Shown here in pieces: positions 42,896 through 51,893 of a DNA stretch of 64,000 bases. Positions within the stretch are counted from its first letter, which is position 1; every line of letters starts with the position of its first letter. The position numbers and the translations under genes were made by a program. Source of the stretch: Thermococcus sp. 2319x1 (GTDB taxonomy: Archaea > Methanobacteriota_B > Thermococci > Thermococcales > Thermococcaceae); the NCBI RefSeq assembly GCF_001484685.1, contig NZ_CP012200.1, forward strand, positions 1,544,321 to 1,608,320, in the 5' to 3' direction. The notes below the pieces were generated by a model. The model saw only the letters and a list, made by a program, of their open reading frames with translations. It had not been told where the DNA came from and ran no database searches.

Positions 42896-43748
42896 TCATT
42901 TTTAAATCCAAAATAGAAGCCATCAAAATTAGGATTCCTCCGATTATTGTTCTTAAAGTGGGCACTTCCCCAAGGATTAGCAGTGCATAGACAATCGCAC
43001 TAAGAGGATCGATATAGCCCAAAAGAGCCGCTTCATTTGCTTCCACTTCCTTAAGACCATCCATGTAAATTAGAAGAGCAAATGCAGTATGAACTATCGC
43101 AATAATCCCAACAACAGATAAGGAGTAAGTAGAGGCCTCTAATCCATCAAAAACCACTACTAAAGGAAAAAGAACTAACATAGAAAAAAAGAGCTGAAAA
43201 AACGTTAAATACGAGCTTTCGATGTCCCTTAAGTATCTGCCCAAGATGGTTACACCGGCATAAAATAAAGCTCCTAAAAATGCAAAAGTTATTCCCAGAA
43301 AATCTTTACTTTTGAGGGAAATCTCTCCCTGAGTTCCTATTACAAAGGCTCCTAAAAAGGCTATTAAAATAAGAATAGCTCTTTTTATTGTTATCTCCTC
43401 TTTAAGAAATGTTGCGGACAGCATAACAACTATTACTGGAGCTAAATAATAAATGAGTGTTGCCTTCGCTATATCCGTGTACAAAACGGCCGAAAAGAAA
43501 AACACCCAGTTTAATCCGAGCACAGCTCCTAATAAAAATACCAAATGCACTTTGGGTTTTATTCTCGAGAACGCCTTTTTGATCCATCCAGAGTCATTAA
43601 GAGTATAGAAAAACAAAAAGATAATGCTACCTAGGAGCACTCTATAAAATGCCAACTTTAAGCCGCTCAGATTTGAATACCTAGCAAAAATTCCCACACT
43701 TCCCCATATAGCCATAGAGACTATTATTTTAACCCGTCCGGAGATCAT
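42891..43748 (-). CDS. EamA/DMT-family transporter
   Basis: A 285-residue membrane protein with ten predicted helices in two EamA repeats (AIWGSVGIFARYSNLSGLKLAFYRVLLG near the start; second repeat FLGITFAFLGALFYAGVTILGRYL). The substrate is unknown. The ATG at 43748 overlaps the priS stop by 4 bases and has a GGAGGA ribosome site; a start at 43775 would lie deep inside priS. The stop lies within the terminal P1 stem of the convergent RNase P RNA gene. Confidence 0.85.
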   Translation of the reverse strand: MISGRVKIIVSMAIWGSVGIFARYSNLSGLKLAFYRVLLGSIIFLFFYTLNDSGWIKKAFSRIKPKVHLVFLLGAVLGLNWVFFFSAVLYTDIAKATLIYYLAPVIVVMLSATFLKEEITIKRAILILIAFLGAFVIGTQGEISLKSKDFLGITFAFLGALFYAGVTILGRYLRDIESSYLTFFQLFFSMLVLFPLVVVFDGLEASTYSLSVVGIIAIVHTAFALLIYMDGLKEVEANEAALLGYIDPLSAIVYALLILGEVPTLRTIIGGILILMASILDLKMR

Positions 43749-44779
43749 AAATTGTCCTCCATACTCTCCTTCCATGCCTCGTAGGCTTCTTTGACTTCTT
43801 TTTCTCTAAACTTAGGAACGGCGTTTTTAAAGGGATCAAAGGACTCTAGATCTCTCTCACGGTTACCTATATATGTGGCAATGAGACCTACCTTTGAATG
43901 AAGAGAAGAAGGCAAACGAAAAATCCTCTTTACATCAACAGTTACCCTCCCATCAAAGTATGCTTTTGAAAATGTTGTAGATAAGCTAAACAATCTTAAA
44001 AGGGTCTTGTATCCAATTCCCTGTGGGAAGGCCGTCAATAGAGCTTTTCTTGCAAAATTCTCATAAATCTCATCCCTGTTCTCCATTATCATGCTGATTT
44101 GTTTCTTATTCAAACCAATGTTCCTCAAGTGATATTCAGAGATTCTCTTAATAAAATAACCGAACCTCAATCTAAAAACCCTATAATAACCCGAAGACAA
44201 CAATATTTTTCTTTCCTGAATATCTTCGAAAGTAACTTCTTCAGCACTGGAAATATAGCTCAAAATCCTTTCTCTAGCTTTTGAATCTAACTCAAGTGCC
44301 CACTCATCTAAAACCCTAATATGATAACCTCTCCCAGAATAAACAACGTGGATGTTCTCAAATCCAAAGTCTTCTCTTAGAATAACGAGGGTATCTTTGG
44401 CTAATTCCTTGGCATCTTCAAGGCATATCGGACATACCATACCTGCTTCATGATTACACCTCTTCAAGGGAAGATCCTTTGCATCTATGTCAAAAACCAG
44501 TTCCGCCCCGAGCCAGCCACCCATATTTTTTGGATCACTATACAGTGCCACGCTGGAGTAGATTGAATAGGGAGCTGTAATTCTTACATAATCTTCCAGG
44601 TCTTTAACATCTTGAAATACATTTTTTCTGTCATTGGGGCCTTCACCGGTATGATCGAACCCAAACTCTCTACTTTCCAGGGTATCCAAAATAAACTTTG
44701 GAATTTTCTTTGAACTCCATTCCTCTGAGTAGTATTTTATCCTCTCCTCTTTGCTGACTTCCCTAAATAGAGTGCTCAT
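43745..44779 (-). CDS. priS: DNA primase catalytic subunit PriS
   Basis: A 344-residue archaeo-eukaryotic primase small subunit that makes RNA/DNA primers at the replication fork. The catalytic aspartates are Asp97 and Asp99 (VFDIDAKD). A zinc knuckle follows (Cys108, His110, Cys116, Cys119), then SGRGYHIRV of the nucleotide site. The start is ATG 44779 behind AAGGTG; the GTG at 44794 would need a start inside priL without a ribosome site. It overlaps priL by 17 bases. Confidence 0.96.
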   Translation of the reverse strand: MSTLFREVSKEERIKYYSEEWSSKKIPKFILDTLESREFGFDHTGEGPNDRKNVFQDVKDLEDYVRITAPYSIYSSVALYSDPKNMGGWLGAELVFDIDAKDLPLKRCNHEAGMVCPICLEDAKELAKDTLVILREDFGFENIHVVYSGRGYHIRVLDEWALELDSKARERILSYISSAEEVTFEDIQERKILLSSGYYRVFRLRFGYFIKRISEYHLRNIGLNKKQISMIMENRDEIYENFARKALLTAFPQGIGYKTLLRLFSLSTTFSKAYFDGRVTVDVKRIFRLPSSLHSKVGLIATYIGNRERDLESFDPFKNAVPKFREKEVKEAYEAWKESMEDNL

Positions 44780-45959
44780 TCTCTTCACCTTCACCTTTCT
44801 TTTTACTTAAATACAGTTTTCTCAGATAGTAAGTCAATGGATTTTTGATGTACCTGCAGTCTTTATCTGGCTTGCAGAGCTGAGGAGCACTAGAGCGTAT
44901 TTTTTCACAATTAGGAGGGAAATACCACGTTGAATTTCCACTGTCCTCTAAACTCGGTTCCAGCGTATAGCCAAAACCCAAGTGATACCATATGTTCTTA
45001 ATCTCATTTGGCTGATCCTGAAAGAGGGGCGGCTTACATCTATTGCCCGCTTGAATTATCAAGGGTAAAATTTCTTCCTTTATTACCTTTAGATCTTTAA
45101 CGCAGTCTTTCACTTTAACGTCCCTCTTGGGAGGGTTAGGACATATTCGGGCATAGCTTAAGAAAGAGGTCAGTAATACTGTTATGGCATAGTTCCTCAA
45201 TCCGCTTGGAACTCCACCCAAGGCTATTTTAACACATGGAGGAAAGAGATCAAAATGCAAAGGCTGAGCGGTGGTGTTGAATTTCTCAACCCTTTCTTTA
45301 AAGTATTCCCGGGCAAGCTCACTTAGCCTAGAATAAAGTTCCACGTAGTAGTGAGGTAAGTCTTCTCTGATATCATAAAGAATGTTAACAGCTTTTTCAA
45401 GGTTTTTCTCAAAGCTCTTCTTCCACAGCTCAATCACTTGCGCTCTGTTTAAATACACATACCCCTTTCTTATGTAAAAATCTTTAAGAGACCCTTCATT
45501 CAAGGAAAGGAATTCTTTTAGAGGTATCTTGTATTTGAGGATTATTTTATCCTTTTCTTCGGGGGGCAATTCTTCATGAAGAGTTTTCTCAATTATTGTC
45601 TTGTCCCTCTTCGGAATTTCATTCTCCGATGTTTTCTCCAAGGGAAGTGCAAGCTCCTCAAAGCTTTCCGACAATTCTATCTTCCTCAGATATATCTTTA
45701 AGTTTGCCTCTCTAACCAGTTCCATCTCCACCCCGTAGGGAGAAAATGCCAAAGCGCCTAAAAGAGCATAAAAGCTTATCAAATCCTTCCAATCATTCAA
45801 AGTTAGCAGATAATCTGGGATTCTACCGGTATTCACCCACCGAACTCTTTCTAGAGCCAGTTCCATGTCCAAATAGTTAGGGATAATCTCAAGTAGCTCG
45901 TTAATGGTATCAAATTCATTCAACAACTCCTGGGCCCGTCTCCCGAATGGATCCAACAT
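44763..45959 (-). CDS. priL: DNA primase large subunit PriL
   Basis: A 398-residue regulatory subunit that binds PriS and controls primer length. The C-terminal half carries four conserved cysteines for a [4Fe-4S] cluster, in FPPCVKIAL, GNRCKPPLF, PQLCKP and DKDCRYI. I start at ATG 45959, giving MLDPFGRRA, as in the Pyrococcus protein from memory. AGGTGA lies upstream. The longer frame start at 46034 runs into the promoter region. First gene of priL-priS-EamA. Confidence 0.94.
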   Translation of the reverse strand: MLDPFGRRAQELLNEFDTINELLEIIPNYLDMELALERVRWVNTGRIPDYLLTLNDWKDLISFYALLGALAFSPYGVEMELVREANLKIYLRKIELSESFEELALPLEKTSENEIPKRDKTIIEKTLHEELPPEEKDKIILKYKIPLKEFLSLNEGSLKDFYIRKGYVYLNRAQVIELWKKSFEKNLEKAVNILYDIREDLPHYYVELYSRLSELAREYFKERVEKFNTTAQPLHFDLFPPCVKIALGGVPSGLRNYAITVLLTSFLSYARICPNPPKRDVKVKDCVKDLKVIKEEILPLIIQAGNRCKPPLFQDQPNEIKNIWYHLGFGYTLEPSLEDSGNSTWYFPPNCEKIRSSAPQLCKPDKDCRYIKNPLTYYLRKLYLSKKKGEGEENEHSI

Positions 45960-46160
45960 TGGCTCACCTTTTAGAATACTATTCATTTCACAATAAAACT
46001 CTTTTGTTGGTAAATTATCGTAAAGGTTTATCAACTTGTTAGAAATTTTACAACATCACAGGCATACCCGGGCATGAATATCCAAAAACCTTATATTTTA
46101 AAGGGTAGTAAATTTAGTAGACGAATAAAGAGCGCAAAGTACGCTAAAGGGTGATTCATT

Positions 46161-46910
46161 ATGGTAGACGATTTTTCTAGGAGGAGGGTGAAGAGTGGAA
46201 TCCCAGGATTCGATGATTTAATTGGAGGGGGATTCCCCGAGGAATCAACCGTCCTTATCACAGGTAGCACTGGAACCGGAAAAACTACTTTTGTGGCCCA
46301 ATATATATACAAAGGCGCAGAAGAATATGGAGAGCCGGGAGTCTTAGTAACCTTGGAAGAGAGAGCGAAAGACATCAGGAAAGAGATGGCACAGTTCGGA
46401 TGGGACTTCAAAAAATACGAAAAGGAAGGATTAATAGCAGTTGTAGATGGTGTTAGCGCAATTTCTGGAATACCCTCTGAAGAAAGATTTGTTTTGGAAG
46501 ATAGGATTAACGTGGATAACTTTTTGAGGTACATATACCGGGTTGTTAAGGCAATAAACGCGAAAAGACTTGCTATCGATTCTATTCCCTCCCTAGCCTT
46601 TAGACTTCAAGACGAGAGAGAAATTAGAGGAGTTCTCTTAAAGTTAAACACAATCCTTCTTGAAATGGGCGTCACAACACTCATAACCACAGAGGCTCCA
46701 GATCCAAAAGCTGGAAGAATAAGCAGATATGGAATAGAGGAGTATATCGCAAGGGGTGTTGTTATTCTCGATCTTCAAGAGAAAAATATAGAACTTAAAC
46801 GTTATCTTCTCATCAGAAAGATGAGGGGAACCAGGCATTCTATGAGAAAATATCCCTTTGAGATAACTGATCGCGGAGTTGTTGTATATCCCAGTGGTGA
46901 AATTTACTGA
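46161..46910 (+). CDS. KaiC-like RecA-family ATPase (1)
   Basis: A 249-residue single-domain KaiC-type ATPase. Walker A is GSTGTGKTT at residues 35-43 and a Walker B-like strand is AKRLAIDSIPSLA. A C-terminal RKMRGTRHSMRKYPFEIT motif is typical of this archaeal family. These proteins are thought to act as signalling or assembly ATPases; no specific role is known here. The TATA (TTATATTTTAAAG) at about 46090 serves this gene. It is followed 13 bases later by a second family member. Confidence 0.85.
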   Translation: MVDDFSRRRVKSGIPGFDDLIGGGFPEESTVLITGSTGTGKTTFVAQYIYKGAEEYGEPGVLVTLEERAKDIRKEMAQFGWDFKKYEKEGLIAVVDGVSAISGIPSEERFVLEDRINVDNFLRYIYRVVKAINAKRLAIDSIPSLAFRLQDEREIRGVLLKLNTILLEMGVTTLITTEAPDPKAGRISRYGIEEYIARGVVILDLQEKNIELKRYLLIRKMRGTRHSMRKYPFEITDRGVVVYPSGEIY

Positions 46911-46923
46911 AAAGGGAGGGGCC

Positions 46924-47712
46924 ATGTTGAATATAGAGTTAGGTTTTTCCACCCAAGGGGAAATAGAAGAAAGAGTAGAACGAGTTCCCACGGGTATAAT
47001 CGACCCCCTATTAATGGGGGGAATACCAAGGGGTAGTGTTGTTTTGTTAATTGGAGATCCAAAATCAGGTAAAACCACTTTTATAACCCAGTTTATGTAT
47101 AATCAGCTTATCTCTGGGGCGAATGTTATAGGACTTCTCGTCGATGTTTCCAGATATGAATTCATAAGCAATGCACTAGATTTTGGATGGGGATTAATGG
47201 GATATTTAAACGATAAGCTCTATATCCTCGATGCATATACCCAAAGACTGCGTGGTGGGCCAAAATTCTCATTTACGGAGGAGGTAATACCAGATATTAG
47301 GGATACCTCTCAAGTAGTAGATATAATAAAAGATTTAACAACCAAGATAATTTTAGACAATCCCAACGTTGATAATCCCCCGGTAATTGGAACAGTTTCG
47401 TCCTTGACCCCCATGTTCTTTGAAGCTGAAAAGAGGCAGATATATAAGTTCCTGGAAGATCTGAAAGCATTCGCCCATAAAAACAAGCAAGTGTGGATAA
47501 TAGAAATGAATTCAGGAGTGGAAGAACCCCACGTTGAAACAATAATCAAAGCGATAGTGGATGGAATCATAGAGATGAAGTTATTTGAGGAAGAAAAGAC
47601 TTTGAGAAGGTATTTGAGAGTCTACGGGATGAGAAGAACACGTCATGTTCTTTCTTGGATTCCTTACGAAATAACAGAGAATGGAATCGTACTGCAGAGT
47701 CAAAGTTTGTAG
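46924..47712 (+). CDS. KaiC-like RecA-family ATPase (2)
   Basis: A 262-residue paralogue of the preceding gene. Walker A is GDPKSGKTT at residues 44-52. The C-terminus again has YGMRRTRHVLSWIPYEIT. The Walker B region (VDNPPVIGTVSSLTP) lacks an obvious acidic residue at its end, and the expected Walker B aspartate may be in QVWIIEMNSG, so activity could differ from partner 1. The ATG at 46924 follows GGGAGGGG. The pair may form a hetero-oligomer. Confidence 0.8.
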   Translation: MLNIELGFSTQGEIEERVERVPTGIIDPLLMGGIPRGSVVLLIGDPKSGKTTFITQFMYNQLISGANVIGLLVDVSRYEFISNALDFGWGLMGYLNDKLYILDAYTQRLRGGPKFSFTEEVIPDIRDTSQVVDIIKDLTTKIILDNPNVDNPPVIGTVSSLTPMFFEAEKRQIYKFLEDLKAFAHKNKQVWIIEMNSGVEEPHVETIIKAIVDGIIEMKLFEEEKTLRRYLRVYGMRRTRHVLSWIPYEITENGIVLQSQSL

Positions 47713-47773
47713 GCACGATTTGAATACCCACCCTCCATAAAATTTTTTAACTTAGCATTTATTACTAATAATC

Positions 47774-48976
47774 ATGATTAAACTAACAAAACTTGAAATA
47801 GTTTTAATAGCAGCCTCTCTTCTCTCTATCTTGTTACTTTACCTAATAGGAGTAGACGCCAGCGATCCAGTACCATTAGAAAAAGCAGAGAAAGGAAGTC
47901 TGGTGAACTTTACTGGTATTTGTGTCTATTCACAAGAGGGCTTTAGCGTTCTATACGATGGAAACGATACGATCATCCTATACGAGACTCTGAAAATTGA
48001 CAAAAGTTACAGAGTCATAGGTAAACTTCTTGATGAATCAAAACGCACTGTAGAAGTCCTAAGGATAGAGGAATCCTCCAAAAGCACCTTGAAGCTAGAG
48101 TCTCTCGAAGGAGCATTCTGGAAAGACTCTTCGTGTTATCTTTTAACACCTCAGAGAATCAAACTAAGCAAGTGCTTAAATGTCACCAAAGGAGAAAAAG
48201 TCAAGGTTTATGGGCTTTTCTATGGAGACAGATTCCATGTTGTTGATTACATTCCTAAGGGGCTTTTGAAAATGCCTATAGATGGAATGCCCTTCAGAAT
48301 TAAAGGAGTTGTAATTAGTAATGTAACCCCTATAACAATATGGAACGGAAGCGAAGAGATTAACGCATACTTGCCCTACAAAACCAAGCTGGAACTTGGC
48401 GATGAAGTTGAAATAACGGGAATTGCAAAGCTTTACTCCACACTCACTATCTATGCTAACTCTCCCAGCGATGTAAAAGTCATTGGAAAAGCAAAAACTG
48501 TGCCTGTTGGAAAAGAGACAATTGGGGAGATAGCACATGGGGTATGTCAGGTCACAAAAGATGGCATTGCCTTAGGCCTAAACTGTACAGAACTAAAATT
48601 GTATGGATTCCCGGCCAACTTTGGAGACATCATAGAGTTCTACAGCATAAGAAGAAAGAATTCCCTATACTGTATTAGGTGTATGATCAGAATTCCGAGA
48701 GAAGAACTCCCGAATTCAATCTGCAATCCAATCTCTGGCATTCCATTAAAAATACAGGGAAGAGTGACATGGATAAAAAGATACAAAAACGGATTTGGGC
48801 TCGCTAACGTTACCAACGAAAACTGCTGGATACTGGTTAAGTTACCCAAATCTCTCGGAGTCCATCCGGAAGTCAATGAAACACTTACAGCTTTTGGTTT
48901 CTATACTACATATCGAGGCGCACCTGCTTTTGAAATACCCTCGAGTGATGACGTATGCTTAGATGGGCCATGTTAG
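47774..48976 (+). CDS. Membrane-anchored protein of unknown function with repeated OB-like segments
   Basis: A 400-residue protein with an N-terminal membrane helix (IVLIAASLLSILLLYLIGV). The extracytoplasmic part seems to consist of repeated small beta domains of OB type (for example GTPFRIKGVV...LGDEVEITGIAKLYST and IPLKIQGRVTWIKRY...VNETLTAFGFYTTY), each with the order strand, GDxV/EI, strand. It has several N-glycosylation sequons and paired cysteines. The 3' end overlaps the next gene by 22 bases. Function is unknown. Confidence 0.65.
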   Translation: MIKLTKLEIVLIAASLLSILLLYLIGVDASDPVPLEKAEKGSLVNFTGICVYSQEGFSVLYDGNDTIILYETLKIDKSYRVIGKLLDESKRTVEVLRIEESSKSTLKLESLEGAFWKDSSCYLLTPQRIKLSKCLNVTKGEKVKVYGLFYGDRFHVVDYIPKGLLKMPIDGMPFRIKGVVISNVTPITIWNGSEEINAYLPYKTKLELGDEVEITGIAKLYSTLTIYANSPSDVKVIGKAKTVPVGKETIGEIAHGVCQVTKDGIALGLNCTELKLYGFPANFGDIIEFYSIRRKNSLYCIRCMIRIPREELPNSICNPISGIPLKIQGRVTWIKRYKNGFGLANVTNENCWILVKLPKSLGVHPEVNETLTAFGFYTTYRGAPAFEIPSSDDVCLDGPC

Positions 48977-50106
48977 GTATTTTATTTGGTACAATAACAG
49001 GAATTACACCGGCTTTGCATGTCAACACCCTAGCTTCTATTGTTGGAAGTTTTCTGATTTCTACAGGAGACTTTTCGTATGTGGTACTCCTCTATTCAAT
49101 GGGATTAACGCACACGTTCTTGGATGCATTTCCATCAACATTCTTTGGCATTCCAGAAGAAGAAACAGCAATAAGTGTTCTTCCAGCCCACAAACTTGCC
49201 CTTCAAGGCCGAGCTCTTGAAGTTATAAACATATCTTTAAAAGCGAGTCTTTTAGCTGCAATATTCTCTGTTATCCTAGCATTTCCCTACGCTTTATTGG
49301 CAAAATATTACACAACTTTTCTTGGGAAAGTTGCTGTGTTTTTACTGGCCCTCTTTCTCATAATCACAGAAAAAGGTATGAAACGGATATATGCCCTTCT
49401 AATTTTTATCCTTTCTGGAATATTTGGACTCGTTGTTGATAGGATTCCTCTTAGGGAGCCATATTTTCATGTTTTTGTTGGACTATTTGGAGTTCCTGCA
49501 ATACTATTTTCCCTGAACAACAGTCAAAAGATTGAGATAGGGGATTCAAAAATTCAGATGCCAAAAAAGAAGTTTTTAAAGTTCTCATTTATTGGGACAT
49601 TTTTTGGAATGCTGGCTTCTCTTCTACCGACCTTCACATCCTCTCAAGCTGCGCTCTTAGGGAGCTTTCTCTCAAAAGATGAACGTACATTTTTAACAAT
49701 AGCATTCTCAGTCAACACATCAAATTTCATTTTCAGTCTCGTAAATTTTTACGCAACTGGAAAAACCAGAAACGGTATCTTAGTTTTAATTAAAGACCTT
49801 TACTATCCCCTAAGCTCTAAAGAGCTACTAATTCTGCTGCTTGTAACTATAATAACCAGCAATATTGCCAATCTCTACGGTGTAAGGCTTTCAAAGGTGC
49901 TTGGGAGAGCAATATCAAAAATCGACTACACAACACTAAATCGGGGGGTACTACTTTTTATAATAGCCGCATCTCTTTATTTCGACGGGCTGCTTGGATT
50001 AATGGTCCTTTTAACGGCCACACTAATAGGAGCCAGTGCCACCATTCTTAGAATAAAGCGAACAACCTGTATGGGCGTTTTAATGCTTAAAATAATGATA
50101 AGTTAA
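48955..50106 (+). CDS. TctA-like (COG1784) multi-pass membrane protein
   Basis: A 383-residue integral membrane protein with about ten helices. The opening LGILFGTITGITPALHVNTLASIVGSF resembles the TctA/DUF112 family signature (G-x-x-x-G-x-x-P-G/A), and a second related repeat occurs at FIGTFFGMLASLLPTFTSSQAALLG. The tripartite tricarboxylate transporter family needs partner proteins that are not visible here; archaeal COG1784 members stand alone. Substrate unknown. It overlaps the upstream OB-like gene by 22 bases, so they likely work together. Confidence 0.7.
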   Translation: MLRWAMLGILFGTITGITPALHVNTLASIVGSFLISTGDFSYVVLLYSMGLTHTFLDAFPSTFFGIPEEETAISVLPAHKLALQGRALEVINISLKASLLAAIFSVILAFPYALLAKYYTTFLGKVAVFLLALFLIITEKGMKRIYALLIFILSGIFGLVVDRIPLREPYFHVFVGLFGVPAILFSLNNSQKIEIGDSKIQMPKKKFLKFSFIGTFFGMLASLLPTFTSSQAALLGSFLSKDERTFLTIAFSVNTSNFIFSLVNFYATGKTRNGILVLIKDLYYPLSSKELLILLLVTIITSNIANLYGVRLSKVLGRAISKIDYTTLNRGVLLFIIAASLYFDGLLGLMVLLTATLIGASATILRIKRTTCMGVLMLKIMIS

Positions 50107-50126
50107 ACCACAAAAAAGATAAAAAA

Positions 50127-50441
50127 CTAAAGCTCTTCCCTCTTCCCCTTCAATATCCTCTGGAATTCATTGTAATCAGTAACAACCTTAACTCCTTCAA
50201 GTGTCTCGAAATATGCTTTCTTGATTTTAATCCTCCTAACATCAGTGTATTTCATCTCCGGAGGATCGTATGAACCGGGTTCAACAACTTCGTCTTCTAT
50301 CACATACTTTTTGATGTCAGGTTCTCCTATATACTTCCAAACTTCATAAAAAACCTCTGGGGCTAAATGTATCTCCCCTTCCACCTCTGTATAGTCTGCT
50401 CCAATTGCATCCAGAAACTCTTTTATTACCTCTAAGTTCAT
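50127..50441 (-). CDS. Hypothetical small protein
   Basis: A 104-residue acidic protein with a mixed alpha-beta pattern (MNLEVIKEFLDAIGADYTEVEGEIHLAPEV is the start region in two stretches). No cysteine or catalytic motif and no family I recognise. The ATG at 50441 follows GGGTGAG. It is divergent from a methyltransferase gene and ends 20 bases from the stop of the convergent TctA-like gene. Confidence 0.6.
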   Translation of the reverse strand: MNLEVIKEFLDAIGADYTEVEGEIHLAPEVFYEVWKYIGEPDIKKYVIEDEVVEPGSYDPPEMKYTDVRRIKIKKAYFETLEGVKVVTDYNEFQRILKGKREEL

Positions 50442-50515
50442 AGAACTCACCCAATAGAATATATAGGGATCAATGGTTAAATACCTATCGCCTCAACTTT
50501 GGAAGGGTGAGAAAA

Positions 50516-51706
50516 ATGGGTAAAGTGTATGTTGATGCTCAAGCCTACAGAGCAATTGAAAAAGGAGCAATGATTGTTTTTAAAAAAGGTGTGATAAGAA
50601 CAGAAGGCGAGATTAAACCTGGGGACATAGTGGAGGTTTATTCTCGAGGAGGAAAATTCTTAGGAAAAGGATTTGCCAATCCAAACTCAAATATAATGGT
50701 TCGGCTAATTACAAAGGAGAGAGATGTAGAGATAAACAAAGACTTGTTCAAAGAACGTATAAGAAAGGCAAACGAGTACAGAAAAAAAGTTTTAGGGTAT
50801 GACAAGGCATATAGGATGGTTTACGGAGAAGCAGACTATCTGCCGGGTTTGATTGTGGATAGATTTAACGATATAGCATCTCTCCAGATTTCAAGCGCTG
50901 GAATGGAACGGTTCAAGCTCGATGTTGCAGAAGCAATTCTTGAAGTAGAACCTGAAATCGAAACGGTTTTTGAGAAAAATACCGGAAGGTCAAGAAGAAG
51001 GGAAGGTTTACCGGAGATAGAGCGAGTCTTGCTTGGAAAAGAAAAATACCGCACGATTATTGAGGAAGGAAAGGCCAAGTTCATCGTGGATATGAGGGGT
51101 CAAAAAACTGGGTTCTTTTTGGATCAAAGGGAGAATAGAATTGCCTTGGAAAAGTACATCAAAGGCGGAGAGAAGGTGCTCGATGTGTTCACATACACAG
51201 GAGGTTTTGCAATTCATGCTGCAGTTGCAGGGGCAGAGAAGGTTATTGCAGTTGATAAGTCCCCATCGGCAATAGAACAAGCAAAAGAGAACGCCAAGCT
51301 TAACGGTGTTGAGGATAGGATGGAGTTTATTGTTGGTTCGGCATTTGAGGTTATGGAAAAACTGCAGAAAATGGGAGAAAAATTTGACATTGTAATCTTA
51401 GACCCTCCAGCCTTTGTGCAGCACGAGAAAGATCTTAAGAGAGGACTTAGAGCATATTTCAACGTAAACTATCAGGGATTAAAGCTGGTCAAGGATGGTG
51501 GTATATTGGTCACTGCCTCATGCTCCCAGCATGTTGATATGCAGATGTTTAAGGACATGATAATAGCCGCTGCAGCAAAAGCAGGGAAGTTTCTAAAACT
51601 CCTTGAGCCCTATAGAACCCAAGCACCAGACCATCCAATATTGATGGCCTCAAAAGATACCGAATACCTAAAATGTTTGTTCCTTTACGTGGAAGAAATG
51701 AAGTAA
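50516..51706 (+). CDS. PUA-domain rRNA methyltransferase (RlmI/PH1915-like)
   Basis: A 396-residue SAM-dependent RNA methyltransferase of the COG1092 family. Residues 1-75 form a PUA RNA-binding domain (ARAKGVIRTEGEIKPGDIVEVYS-type). The catalytic domain has the SAM loop VLDVFTYTGGFAIHAAVAGA, an acidic VDKSPSAIEQAKENA and LDPPAFVQ, followed by TASCSQHV. Bacterial RlmI makes m5C in 23S rRNA; the archaeal target is not fixed by sequence. The ATG at 50516 follows AAGGGTGA. A structured RNA candidate begins 3 bases after the stop. Confidence 0.85.
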   Translation: MGKVYVDAQAYRAIEKGAMIVFKKGVIRTEGEIKPGDIVEVYSRGGKFLGKGFANPNSNIMVRLITKERDVEINKDLFKERIRKANEYRKKVLGYDKAYRMVYGEADYLPGLIVDRFNDIASLQISSAGMERFKLDVAEAILEVEPEIETVFEKNTGRSRRREGLPEIERVLLGKEKYRTIIEEGKAKFIVDMRGQKTGFFLDQRENRIALEKYIKGGEKVLDVFTYTGGFAIHAAVAGAEKVIAVDKSPSAIEQAKENAKLNGVEDRMEFIVGSAFEVMEKLQKMGEKFDIVILDPPAFVQHEKDLKRGLRAYFNVNYQGLKLVKDGGILVTASCSQHVDMQMFKDMIIAAAAKAGKFLKLLEPYRTQAPDHPILMASKDTEYLKCLFLYVEEMK

Positions 51707-51708
51707 CC

Positions 51709-51783
51709 GAAGGGACGATGAGGAGAAAGCACCTCCTCTGAGACCGGCGTGAGTGCTGAGACGCCCACGGTCTGAGTCCCTTC
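51709..51783 (+). ncRNA. Candidate structured RNA: three-way junction with kink-turn elements
   Basis: An 8-bp perfect closing stem (GAAGGGAC at 51709-51716, GTCCCTTC at 51776-51783) encloses two hairpins. The first is GAGGAG/CTCCTC with a 7-base loop. The second is AGACC-GGCGT/ACGCC-CAC-GGTCT. The second loop reads GAGTGCTGAG, like the kink-loops bound by L7Ae, and the base has GATGA opposite CTGA, a C/D-like kink-turn. It lies directly after the methyltransferase stop and has no clear promoter of its own, so it may be processed from the mRNA or end it. Confidence 0.45.
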
Positions 51784-51818
51784 CTTTTGTTCATTTCGTT
51801 TACCAAAATTCTTTCATA

Positions 51819-51840
51819 TTTGGTCATTCAAATGACCAAA
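51819..51840. repeat. 22-bp perfect palindrome between convergent genes
   Basis: Arms TTTGGTCATT and AATGACCAAA with a CA centre. A further ACCAAA at 51802-51807 can pair with the left arm. It could be a bidirectional terminator stem or a regulator site. Confidence 0.5.
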
Positions 51841-51893
51841 CGGCGCGGGTAATGGTGGAACTATCGAAAAACTCGATAACCCTTAGGGCCTTC

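Noticed and set aside
51709-51783. Simple box C/D sRNA reading of this element
   Set aside because: The C box deviates (CGATGA), and both presumed guides and D boxes are consumed by perfect internal stems, so a three-way-junction RNA is the better description.
51709-51783. Fluoride riboswitch or other known riboswitch
   Set aside because: The GATG element is present, but the conserved core sequences of the crcB motif are not, and the element is at the 3' end of a gene, not the 5' end.
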